Shown here: positions 11,027-18,768 of the stretch, piece by piece
Numbering within the stretch: the stretch's first letter is position 1
How the letters are laid out: every line of letters begins with the position of its first letter
NCBI RefSeq assembly: GCF_003858395.1
Contig: NZ_QWEV01000005.1
Location: 1,364,001 to 1,428,000, forward strand
Source of the DNA: Acidipila sp. EB88
GTDB taxonomy: Bacteria; Acidobacteriota; Terriglobia; Terriglobales; Acidobacteriaceae
Length of the DNA stretch: 64,000 bases
Reading direction: 5' to 3'
Made by a program: the position numbers and the translations under genes
The notes under the pieces: generated by a model
What the model was told of the DNA's origin: nothing
Database searches by the model: none
What the model saw: only the letters and a program-made list of their open reading frames with translations

Positions 11027-11878
11027 ATGATCTTCACTGCTGACCTGCTGGAGTCGATCCCGGCGCACCTTTCCGCACACGTCTCCCTCAATGGCCGAAC
11101 GATCTGGCTGTGCTGTGCCTCGCTGATCGCAGGGCTGCTCAACGCGGTGGCCGGCGGCGGTTCGTTTCTGTCGTTCCCGGCGCTCCTCAACATGGGCGTG
11201 CCTCCGATCCAGGCCAACGCCACCAACACCGTGGCGCTGTGGCCCGGGCAGTTCACCTCCATCGCCGCGTACTGGCGCGATCTTGCGACCAACCGGCACC
11301 TTCTCCTGCCGCTCGGCGCGGCCGCGGCGGTAGGCGGAGTCGGCGGCGGCATCATCCTGCTGCATACCGGGCAGTCGACGTTTCTGCACCTGGTGCCGTG
11401 GCTCCTGCTGGTCGCGGCCACGCTGTTTGCTGTGTCCACGCCGATCTCGCGCTGGCTGCAGGCACGGTCCCGTGGTAAGCGCATGCCCGACGCACCGGAG
11501 AAGGCGGTACGGCCCATGCTGCTGCCGCTGGTGCTGGGCACGGCAGTGGTCACGCTCTATATCGGCTACTTCGGCGCGGGCGCGGGCTTCCTGATGATGT
11601 CGCTGCTGGCGCTGTTCGGCATCGAAAACGTCAACCAGATCAACGCGCTCAAGGTGGTGACGACCACCATTGCGAACGGCGTCGCGGTGCTGCTGTTCAT
11701 CTTCGAAGGGCAGGTGCTGTGGCAGCACTGCCTGCTGATGATGGTCACGGGCGCCATCGGCGGCTACGTGGGCGGCCGCACGGCGCGCCGGCTCGATGCG
11801 CGCATTATGCGGACGGTGGTCACGATCCTGGGTTTCGCCATGGCCGGCTATTTCTTCTGGCGCAATGGTGGCCTGTAG
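11027..11878 (+). CDS. TauE/SafE family sulfite/organosulfonate exporter-like permease
   Basis: Eight-helix inner-membrane permease of the TauE/SafE family, moving anions such as sulfite or sulfoacetate. The two-fold internal repeat is visible: IAGLLNAVAGGGSFLSFPAL in the first half and GYFGAGAGFLMMSLLALFG in the second. 283 residues, normal for the family. AAGGAG at 11021-11026 directly abuts the ATG at 11027, which leaves no spacer; no other usual start codon exists upstream in frame, so the true initiation site is uncertain. No sulfur genes are nearby, so the substrate is open. Confidence 0.85.
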   Translation: MIFTADLLESIPAHLSAHVSLNGRTIWLCCASLIAGLLNAVAGGGSFLSFPALLNMGVPPIQANATNTVALWPGQFTSIAAYWRDLATNRHLLLPLGAAAAVGGVGGGIILLHTGQSTFLHLVPWLLLVAATLFAVSTPISRWLQARSRGKRMPDAPEKAVRPMLLPLVLGTAVVTLYIGYFGAGAGFLMMSLLALFGIENVNQINALKVVTTTIANGVAVLLFIFEGQVLWQHCLLMMVTGAIGGYVGGRTARRLDARIMRTVVTILGFAMAGYFFWRNGGL

Positions 11879-11911
11879 CCGCTGTTAGCCTGAATGGAGG
11901 GGTGTTTCCCG

Positions 11912-12349
11912 ATGAGTCATGAAGGTTTTCGCCTGGTCTCGGAAGAGCAGGCAAAACGTGCCGACGCCGCACACGCGCCGCTGCCGCGTGAAGCAACAGA
12001 GCCGGTCAAGGTGCGTGTGATGAAGACCGAAGGCACCGGCATGCAGATCGACTGGCGCGACGGGCATGCAAGTCATTGGACATTTGCGTGGCTGCGCACG
12101 GCCTGCCCCTGCGCAACCTGCCACGACGAGCGCGAGAAAGAGGGTCGCCCGGTGGGTGTTGCCCGCCCGGAGCCTGCCTCGCTGCTGCCGTTGTACAAGG
12201 ACCCCGTGCGGCCCGACAGCGCGCAGCAGGTGGGGCGCTACGCGATCTCGTTCAACTGGAACGATGGCCATACCAGCGGGATCTACTCCTGGGATTACCT
12301 GCGCCGGCACTGCCAGTGCGCGGAGTGCAAGGCGGCCGCTACGGCCTGA
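11912..12349 (+). CDS. DUF971 (gamma-butyrobetaine hydroxylase-like N-terminal) domain protein
   Basis: A small (145 aa) stand-alone DUF971 protein. Core pattern: RDGHASHWTFAWLRTACPC, then YAISFNWNDGHTSGIYSWDYL. Two CxCxxC motifs are seen, CPCATC in the core and CQCAEC at the C-terminal end; the first matches the zinc site known for this fold, and the second could bind another metal. Stand-alone members are linked by family knowledge to Fe-S cluster or cofactor assembly, but nothing nearby confirms that. ATG 11912 has GGAGGGG nine bases upstream; it follows the permease by 33 bases and may be cotranscribed. Confidence 0.82.
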   Translation: MSHEGFRLVSEEQAKRADAAHAPLPREATEPVKVRVMKTEGTGMQIDWRDGHASHWTFAWLRTACPCATCHDEREKEGRPVGVARPEPASLLPLYKDPVRPDSAQQVGRYAISFNWNDGHTSGIYSWDYLRRHCQCAECKAAATA

Positions 12350-12360
12350 CGGCACTCCTC

Positions 12361-12387
12361 GGCCACGGCCACAGCAACAGCGTGGCC
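12361..12387 (+). terminator. Short GC hairpin between DUF971 gene and glutaminase gene
   Basis: A 7-bp stem GGCCACG / CGTGGCC with a 13-base loop, no T-run. A weak candidate for the end of the permease-DUF971 transcript. Confidence 0.2.
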
Positions 12388-12514
12388 GGAAGCTGCAAGG
12401 AGCAGGCAGCGACGGGCATTCGCTGCAGGGCCACAGGCGTCGGCCCCGCCCACCGGGCCGGCCGGTAACTGCGACTCCCCAACCAGCAGCACTCTTCCGT
12501 AGAATGGTGCCCCA

Positions 12515-14614
12515 ATGAAGAGTTTTGCTCAGCCCTGCTTCCTGCTCGCCGCTTCCCTGGCGTTTTCAAACGCCCTGTTCGCGCAACAGCCGCCCCAGCA
12601 GCACCGCCCGCCGGCCGTGCCGCTGGTCACGCACAATCCCTACTTCTCCATCTGGTCCGACAGCGACAAGCTCACCGACAGCGCCACGCGGCACTGGACC
12701 GGCTCACGGCAGCCGCTCACCAGCATGGTGCGCATCGACGGGCACCCATACCGCATCATGGGTGGGGCGGAAGACGATGTGCCGGCGCTCCCGCAGAGTT
12801 CGGTCCAGGTAGACGCGACGCATACCGACTACGTGTTCCAGGGATCGGGCATCGAGCTGCATCTTGCCTTCTTCACGCCGGCGTTTCCGCAGGACATGGC
12901 GCTGCTTTCGAGGCCGGTGAGCTACCTCACGTGGACCGCCAAGTCGCTTGATGGCGCCCAGCATTCCGTGGATGTGCTGTTCGACGTGGACCCGGTGATT
13001 GCGGTCAACGATGACATGGAGGCTTCGACCTGGGGCCGCTCCGAGACGAACAGTTTGGCGGTTCTCAACACCGGTTCGCGCGACCAGCAGGTGCTGGGCA
13101 AGCGCGGCGACGACCTCAGGATCGACTGGGGCTACTTCCACCTGGCGGTGCCGCGTGGCGAGCACGCCGATACGGTAGAAGCACTGCACACGGTGGAAAC
13201 ATTTGCAGCCAGGGGCACGTTGCCCACGGCAGACAGCATGGAGATGCCGGCGACCCCGCGGGATGGCGCCGCGCACCTGTCCACCGTATTACACCTTGGC
13301 TCGGTGGGCGCCGCGCCGGTGTCGCAGCACGTACTGGTGGGCTACACCGAGGGCTTCGCTCTCGAGTACCTGAATCAGCGCCTGCGGCCTTATTGGCAGC
13401 GTGACGGCAAGAGCGTGGCCTCCATGCTCGACGAAGCCGAGCAGCAGTATTCCGAGCTCGAAGCGCGTGGCCGCGCCTACGACAGCCAGCTGCACCAGGA
13501 CCTCGCAAAGGCTGGCGGCGAAGACTACGCCTACCTTGCCACCCTGGCCTACCGCGAGTCGCTTGCGGCGCACGCCCTCACCGCCGACAGCAATGGAACA
13601 CCCCTGCTTTTCGCCAAGGAAAACTTCTCCAACGGAGACATCGGCACGGTAGACGTGCTGTACCCTTCGGCGCCGATCTTCCTGTTCTTCAACCCGGCGC
13701 TGCTGGAAGCGCAGGTGGAGCCCGTGCTGCGCTATGCCACGCTGCCCCGCTGGCGGTTCCCGTTCGCGCCGCATGACCTGGGTCGCTGGCCCCTTGCCAA
13801 CGGACAGGATTATGGCGGCGGCGAGGAAACGGAAGACGACCAGATGCCGGTCGAGGAGTCAGGCGACCTGCTGATCCTGGCCGATGCGCTTGCCCAGGCG
13901 CAGGGCAATGCGCACGTGGCTGAAAAGTACTGGCCTCTGCTGACCAGGTGGGCGGATTACCTGACCGAGGCTGGCCTTGACCCCGCGAACCAGCTCTCCA
14001 CCGATGACTTTGCCGGTCACCTTGCACACAATGCCAACCTGTCCATCAAGGCGATCGATGCGCTGGGTGCGTACGCCGACATGGCGAAGCGCCTGGGACA
14101 CGCGGACGTGGCCGCCCACTACCGCGCAACCGCGGAGAAGATGGCCGCACAGTGGCAGCAGATGGCGGGCGATCCGTCCAAGCTGGCCTTTGACAAACAG
14201 GGCTCGTGGAGCCAGAAGTACAACCTCGTGTGGGACCAGCTACTCGGCCTGCACCTGTTCCCGGAAACCCTGCGCGAGCACGAGGTGCGCTTCTACCTGA
14301 CCCAGATGCACCCGGACGGTGTGCCGCTCGACAGCCGCAAGACCTACACCAAGCTGGACTGGGAGTTGTGGTCGGCGACCATGGCCGGCAACCTGGCCGA
14401 CTTTCAGAAGTTCACCGGGCCGATGGTGCACTGGGCCGATACCACGCAGAGCCGCGTACCAATGACTGACTGGTACGACACGGTATCCGGGCTCAAGGAA
14501 GGCTTCCAGGCCCGTTCCGTGGTGGGCGGCCTGTTCATCAAGGCGCTGGCCGACGACGAGCTTACACGCAAGTGGCGGGCCATGGCGCCCGGGGCAGCCG
14601 CACCGGGGCGCTGA
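12515..14614 (+). CDS. Secreted glutaminase (GtaA-like; DUF4964/DUF5127/DUF4965 family)
   Basis: A large (699 aa) exported enzyme of the fungal glutaminase A-like family, expected to deamidate glutamine or related amides outside the cytoplasm. The N terminus MKSFAQPCFLLAASLAFSNA with Ala-Gln cleavage (LFAQQ) is a Sec signal. The N-terminal domain starts PAVPLVTHNPYFSIWSDSD and keeps TRHWTGSRQPLTSMVRIDG. The C-terminal alpha/alpha barrel shows FAKENFSNGDIGTVDVLYPS, RWPFPFAPHDLG-like sequence, YGGGEETEDDQMPVEESGD and KYNLVWDQLLGLHLFP, all family hallmarks. Substrate is inferred from family only. The ribosome site before ATG 12515 is weak. Ends before a hairpin and a convergent LOG gene. Confidence 0.85.
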   Translation: MKSFAQPCFLLAASLAFSNALFAQQPPQQHRPPAVPLVTHNPYFSIWSDSDKLTDSATRHWTGSRQPLTSMVRIDGHPYRIMGGAEDDVPALPQSSVQVDATHTDYVFQGSGIELHLAFFTPAFPQDMALLSRPVSYLTWTAKSLDGAQHSVDVLFDVDPVIAVNDDMEASTWGRSETNSLAVLNTGSRDQQVLGKRGDDLRIDWGYFHLAVPRGEHADTVEALHTVETFAARGTLPTADSMEMPATPRDGAAHLSTVLHLGSVGAAPVSQHVLVGYTEGFALEYLNQRLRPYWQRDGKSVASMLDEAEQQYSELEARGRAYDSQLHQDLAKAGGEDYAYLATLAYRESLAAHALTADSNGTPLLFAKENFSNGDIGTVDVLYPSAPIFLFFNPALLEAQVEPVLRYATLPRWRFPFAPHDLGRWPLANGQDYGGGEETEDDQMPVEESGDLLILADALAQAQGNAHVAEKYWPLLTRWADYLTEAGLDPANQLSTDDFAGHLAHNANLSIKAIDALGAYADMAKRLGHADVAAHYRATAEKMAAQWQQMAGDPSKLAFDKQGSWSQKYNLVWDQLLGLHLFPETLREHEVRFYLTQMHPDGVPLDSRKTYTKLDWELWSATMAGNLADFQKFTGPMVHWADTTQSRVPMTDWYDTVSGLKEGFQARSVVGGLFIKALADDELTRKWRAMAPGAAAPGR

Positions 14615-14633
14615 TCCACTAGCCGAGTGAAAC

Positions 14634-14670
14634 GGCGCTCCCCGCCTTGCAGCAGGGTGGGGAGTGCGCC
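14634..14670. terminator. Hairpin between convergent glutaminase and LOG genes
   Basis: Imperfect long stem: GGCGCTCCCCGCC pairs with GGTGGGGAGTGCGCC with a two-base bulge and a nine-base loop. It sits in the 67-base gap between two genes that end facing each other, so it could serve both. No T-run. Confidence 0.4.
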
Positions 14671-14681
14671 GAAAGAGGCTT

Positions 14682-15284
14682 CTAGATTGCGGGCTGGTGC
14701 TGAAGCGGCGCGGGCGGCAGCCCTGCCGGCACCAGGCGCTCCAACAGGTGGATTGCCTCGTCAACAGAAGGCACCACGTGCAACAGGGCGAGATTCTCAG
14801 CGCGCAGAAAACCAGCAGTCACACACTGCCACAGGAATGTGATCAGTCCATCGAAAAACGCTTCCGGGTTGATCAGCACTATGAGCTTGCTGTGGATGCC
14901 GAGTTGCGCCCAGCTCAGGATCTCGAACAGCTCGTCCAGCGTTCCGAAGCCGCCCGGGAGGCATACGAACGCATGCGCCCGTTCTGCCATCATGGCCTTG
15001 CGCGCGTGCATGGTGGGCACAAAGTGGAGCTCCGTCAGGCCGGTGTGCGCCACTTCCCTATCTTCCAGAACGGCCGGCAACACCCCGCACACCGGCGCAC
15101 CACCGGCGAGGGCAGCATCGGCCACGGCGCCCATCAATCCCACGGAGGCGCCTCCGTACATGAGCCCCCAACCCTGTGCAGCCAGCTGCCTTCCGAAAGC
15201 AACCGCAACTTCGCGATAAGGCGGATAGTAGCCGTCGCTGGAGGCGCAAAAGACACAAACGGTGAGCTTTACGTTCTGTCTCAT
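14682..15284 (-). CDS. LOG family protein (TIGR00730-type Rossmann fold; cytokinin phosphoribohydrolase-like)
   Basis: Nucleoside 5'-monophosphate phosphoribohydrolase family, releasing free bases such as cytokinins from their riboside monophosphates. 200 residues. Motifs: VCVFCASSDG start, YGGASVGLMGAVADAAL, MHARKAMM (conserved Arg-Lys) and the catalytic/phosphate loop LPGGFGTLDELFE. In bacteria these genes often act in nucleotide clean-up rather than plant signalling. The start at 15284 has GGGA a few bases upstream. It is divergent from pcrA. Confidence 0.88.
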   Translation of the reverse strand: MRQNVKLTVCVFCASSDGYYPPYREVAVAFGRQLAAQGWGLMYGGASVGLMGAVADAALAGGAPVCGVLPAVLEDREVAHTGLTELHFVPTMHARKAMMAERAHAFVCLPGGFGTLDELFEILSWAQLGIHSKLIVLINPEAFFDGLITFLWQCVTAGFLRAENLALLHVVPSVDEAIHLLERLVPAGLPPAPLQHQPAI

Positions 15285-15449
15285 GTTCCCAGCTTAGCGA
15301 ATGCGCGATGCTCCGGTTGGCCGGGAACATCGAATTCATTGTGAGGAGCCCACCTCCCTTGCAGGAAGCGGCTGTGGAGGCAGTGCGGTTTGGCGGGGTG
15401 CCGCAGGGCTGACAGACTCTCGAAGATTTATCATCGAAACTGACCCCCT

Positions 15450-18374
15450 ATGAGCCGTTTACTCCAGAATATGAACCCGCAGCAGGCAGAAGGCGTGCAG
15501 GCCGTGGATGGCCCGGTGCTGCTGCTGGCCGGCGCCGGCTCGGGCAAAACCCGCGTCATTACGCACCGCATCGCCTACCTGATTGAGGAGCGAGGGGTCG
15601 CGCCGGATGCCATCATGGCCGTCACCTTTACCAACAAGGCAGCCAAGGAGATGGCCGAGCGCGTAGAGAAGCTGATGGGCAGCACCACGCTCGCCAAGCC
15701 CCTGCTCGCGACGTTTCACTCGTTCTGCGTGCGCATGCTGCGCCGCGACATTGAAGCTTTGCGCACGCCCGGCGAGCAGGGCGGGTTGACCCGCACCTTT
15801 GCCATCTACGACGACAGCGATCAGCAGCAGGTGGTCAAGGCCATCATGCGGCGCATGGGCATGGATGACAAGCAGCTCACCCCGCGCACGGTGATGGGCA
15901 AGATCTCATGGGCCAAGAACCACATGCTCGACCCGCAGGAGTTTTACCTGCAGTCGGCCGATCAGCAGAGTGAGCGCGTGGCGCACGTGTTCGAGGCATA
16001 CCGCAAGGAGCTGCGCAAGAACAACGCGCTTGACTTCGATGACCTGCTGCTCGAAGCCGTGCACCTGCTCAAGGCCAGCAGCGAAACCCGCGAGCGCTAC
16101 AACCGCCGCTATCGCTACCTGCTGATTGACGAGTACCAGGACACGAACCGTCCGCAGTATGAACTGATGAAACTGCTGGCCGGGCCAGCGCACAACGTGT
16201 GCGTCGTGGGCGATGAGGACCAGAGCATCTACTCCTGGCGCGGCGCGGACATCAAGAACATCCTGGAGTTCGAAAAGGACTTTCCGGGCGTGCGGACTAT
16301 CCGCCTGGAGCAGAACTATCGCTCCACCAGCGTGATTCTTGAGGCCGCCGGTGCCGTGGTGGCGCGCAATGCGCAGCGCAAGGGCAAAGACCTTTGGACC
16401 GCGCGCGAGGGCGGCGCCAAGATCGGCTACTACGAAGCGCCTGACGGCGAAAACGAAGCGCTGTTTATCGCGGACTACATCAACAAGTACCTGCGGCAGG
16501 CGGGCGAAAGCGTGGAGCAGCCGCGCGCTGCCGTGCTGTACCGCACCAACTCGCAGTCGCGGCTGGTGGAAGAAGCGCTGCGGCGGTACGGCATCTCGTA
16601 CACCATGGTCGGCGGCTTCTCGTTCTACGAGCGGGCCGAGATCAAGGACGTGCTTTCGTATCTGAAGCTGGTACAGAACCCGCACGACTCCATCGCATTG
16701 CAGCGCGTGATCAACACGCCGGCGCGCGGCATTGGCCGCACTACGCTTGATACGCTGGAGCGGCTCGCTATTGAGACCGGCACAAGCACATATACAGCAA
16801 TCGGCCACGCGCTCAAGAACCGCCTGCTGCCATCGCGCGCGCTGATCGCGCTCGACAACTTTCGTCGCATGGTGGAAGACGCGCGCGCGCTGCTGGCGCC
16901 CGATTTCGCCGAGAAGCTTGCCGGGGACCTGGCCGGCGAGACGACCGATGTCGACGCCACGCTGGCCCTGAGCAGCGGCCATACCGCGGACACCCGCGAC
17001 GACATGCCGACCGACCTGGACGTGACGCTGCATGCCGGCGATGACACCAGCTTCGCCTTTGGCGATGCCGACCAGGGCATGCTGGCGCTTGGCATGGACA
17101 CGGCTGCAGACACGGATGCGAGCGCCGAGGGCGATGCCGCGTTTGACCCCGCCAGCTTTGCCGGGGACGACGATGCAGGCTTCGACCCGTCTGCCTTTGC
17201 CGTGGCGCCCGCTGCCTCCTTGACTGAAGCTGCGCCGCCGGTCGATGCCGCCAGTTTCAACCCGTTCGCCGATGACGTGGCACCGAAGCGCAAACCCGGG
17301 GGCAAGCGCGTTGCGCCATCTGCTGCCACCACGGCCAACGCCGCTCGCCAGCAGCGTGAGGAGGAAACGGCCGCGGCCTTCCGCAAGCCGGGTGATCCGG
17401 CAACACTGCCGGAGTTGATTCGCTTCGTCAACGATCGTTCCGGCTACATCCGTGCGCTGGAAGAAGAAGGCACGCCGGAGTCGTTCTCGCGCATTGAGAA
17501 CCTCAAGGAACTCGCCAACGCCGCGCAGGACGCTGAGCAGCGCGGCGAAACGCTCTCCGACTTCCTGGACCATGCGGCGCTGGTGAGCGACACGGACAAG
17601 ATCAACCCGGACGCGCGCGTGACCCTGATGACGCTGCATGCCGCCAAGGGACTGGAGTTCCCGGTGGTGCTGCTGACCGGCATGGAGGAAAACCTGTTTC
17701 CGCATTCGCGTTCAATCAACGACCCGGCGCAGATGGAAGAGGAACGGCGTCTCTGCTATGTCGGCATGACCCGCGCGATGGATGCTCTGGTGCTGACGCG
17801 TGCCCGCTACCGCCGGAGGTACGGCAATGACATGCCGGAGGCCAGCATCCCTTCGCGCTTTCTTGAAGAGGTGCCCGCGCATCTGATCGAGGACGTGGGC
17901 GGCGGCGCCGCAGCACGATCGCAAAGCTACGGAGGCGGGTATGGCTCGGGCTATGGGTCCGGCTATGGCAATGGCTCACGGTACGGCGGAGCGAAGAAAA
18001 GCGATGGGGATGGCGAACGGCATTACTCCTACGAAGACGAAGACCAGTCGTACAAGCCTGCCGGGGCAGGCGGCGTGCCTCGCCGGGGCTCGAGCATGAC
18101 GACCTCAGGCAAGCCCGCAAACTCGCTCGACAACATTGCCTCGTTCTTTGGCGCGCGAGGCGGCGCGACGGGAACGCGGCCCAAGCTCGAGGTCGATGCG
18201 CAGACCGGCGCGACGGGTTTCAAGACTGGCCAGCGGGTGCGACACCCCAAGTACGGAGAGGGACAGGTGGTTCGACGCGAGGGCGACGGCGAAGAAGCCA
18301 AGCTGACCGTGAGCTTCACGCAGCACGGCGTCAAGAAGCTGGTGGAGAAGTTTGCCAAGCTGGAGCGTCTCTAG
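15450..18374 (+). CDS. pcrA: ATP-dependent DNA helicase PcrA/UvrD (SF1) with large acidic insert
   Basis: 3'-5' SF1A helicase for nucleotide excision and mismatch repair and removal of RecA. Motifs: Q-motif MNPQQAEGV, Walker A AGAGSGKTRV, motif Ia FTNKAAKEM, DEYQDTN (motif II), VGDEDQSIYSWRGAD (III), LEQNYRST (IV), TLHAAKGLEF (V) and CYVGMTRA (VI). The C-terminal Tudor-like module (RVRHPKYGEGQVV) that contacts RNA polymerase is present. 974 residues against about 720-750 usual. The excess is a low-complexity Asp/Ala/Thr-rich insert, roughly residues 487-645, inside subdomain 2B, before the conserved SGYIRALEEEGTPES segment, plus a Gly/Tyr/Ser-rich stretch (YGGGYGSGYGSGYGNG) before the Tudor module. 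Stand-alone gene. Confidence 0.95.
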   Translation: MSRLLQNMNPQQAEGVQAVDGPVLLLAGAGSGKTRVITHRIAYLIEERGVAPDAIMAVTFTNKAAKEMAERVEKLMGSTTLAKPLLATFHSFCVRMLRRDIEALRTPGEQGGLTRTFAIYDDSDQQQVVKAIMRRMGMDDKQLTPRTVMGKISWAKNHMLDPQEFYLQSADQQSERVAHVFEAYRKELRKNNALDFDDLLLEAVHLLKASSETRERYNRRYRYLLIDEYQDTNRPQYELMKLLAGPAHNVCVVGDEDQSIYSWRGADIKNILEFEKDFPGVRTIRLEQNYRSTSVILEAAGAVVARNAQRKGKDLWTAREGGAKIGYYEAPDGENEALFIADYINKYLRQAGESVEQPRAAVLYRTNSQSRLVEEALRRYGISYTMVGGFSFYERAEIKDVLSYLKLVQNPHDSIALQRVINTPARGIGRTTLDTLERLAIETGTSTYTAIGHALKNRLLPSRALIALDNFRRMVEDARALLAPDFAEKLAGDLAGETTDVDATLALSSGHTADTRDDMPTDLDVTLHAGDDTSFAFGDADQGMLALGMDTAADTDASAEGDAAFDPASFAGDDDAGFDPSAFAVAPAASLTEAAPPVDAASFNPFADDVAPKRKPGGKRVAPSAATTANAARQQREEETAAAFRKPGDPATLPELIRFVNDRSGYIRALEEEGTPESFSRIENLKELANAAQDAEQRGETLSDFLDHAALVSDTDKINPDARVTLMTLHAAKGLEFPVVLLTGMEENLFPHSRSINDPAQMEEERRLCYVGMTRAMDALVLTRARYRRRYGNDMPEASIPSRFLEEVPAHLIEDVGGGAAARSQSYGGGYGSGYGSGYGNGSRYGGAKKSDGDGERHYSYEDEDQSYKPAGAGGVPRRGSSMTTSGKPANSLDNIASFFGARGGATGTRPKLEVDAQTGATGFKTGQRVRHPKYGEGQVVRREGDGEEAKLTVSFTQHGVKKLVEKFAKLERL

Positions 18375-18563
18375 CCTGGCAGGAACCGAACCAACGCGTG
18401 CAACGGCGTAGTCAAACCTGTGTCGAAGTTGCACCACACACTGCTTTGGGTCGCGAGCAGCCTGGCACTTCCCGCTGGGGCTCGTCCCGCTTCTGTAGTA
18501 AAACCAATAAGAGCGTACTATTTCGCCTGCTTGGCAGGCTGCTCCCAGATTGAGAGAGAACCC

Positions 18564-18719
18564 ATGGCAAACACGACCAAGATTGAAAGCGTAGAAGAGC
18601 GCAAGGCGATCAAGCGCGCCGCACGCAAGAAGGCAGCTCCGAAGGCCCCCCGCACCGCCCCCCGCGGCTCCAACAAGAAGAAGCCCAAGAAGCTGACGCG
18701 CGGCACCGGCAAGCGCTAA
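18564..18719 (+). CDS. Small Lys/Arg/Ala-rich basic protein (histone H1-like tail)
   Basis: 51 residues starting MANTTKIESVEERKAIKRAA. After a short acidic start it is almost entirely Lys, Arg, Ala and Pro (RKKAAPKAPRTAPRGSNKKK ... KPKKLTRGTGKR). Such composition suggests nucleic-acid binding (nucleoid or ribosome association), but no family was recognised. The frame is open to 18420, but ATG 18564 has a purine-rich GAGAGAA just upstream and a clear change in composition. A small hairpin GCCTGC-TTG-GCAGGC (18525-18539) lies in its leader and a strong hairpin follows the stop. Confidence 0.6.
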   Translation: MANTTKIESVEERKAIKRAARKKAAPKAPRTAPRGSNKKKPKKLTRGTGKR

Positions 18720-18730
18720 CCAGAGCATCG

Positions 18731-18768
18731 GCACAGCACGGTTCCACCCTCATGGGTCCGTGCTGTGC
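18731..18768 (+). terminator. Two-step hairpin after the small basic protein gene
   Basis: 11-bp outer stem GCACAGCACGG / CCGTGCTGTGC with an inner ACCC / GGGT stem, 11 bases after the stop. No T-run. It overlaps the GTG (18765) that would be the first start codon of the next gene, which argues that the next gene starts further down. Confidence 0.5.

Noticed and set aside
17930..17990. Tandem GGGTATGGCTCGG-like repeats, considered as a CRISPR or satellite
   Set aside because: They are in-frame codons of the Gly/Tyr/Ser linker of PcrA, short and imperfect, with no spacers.
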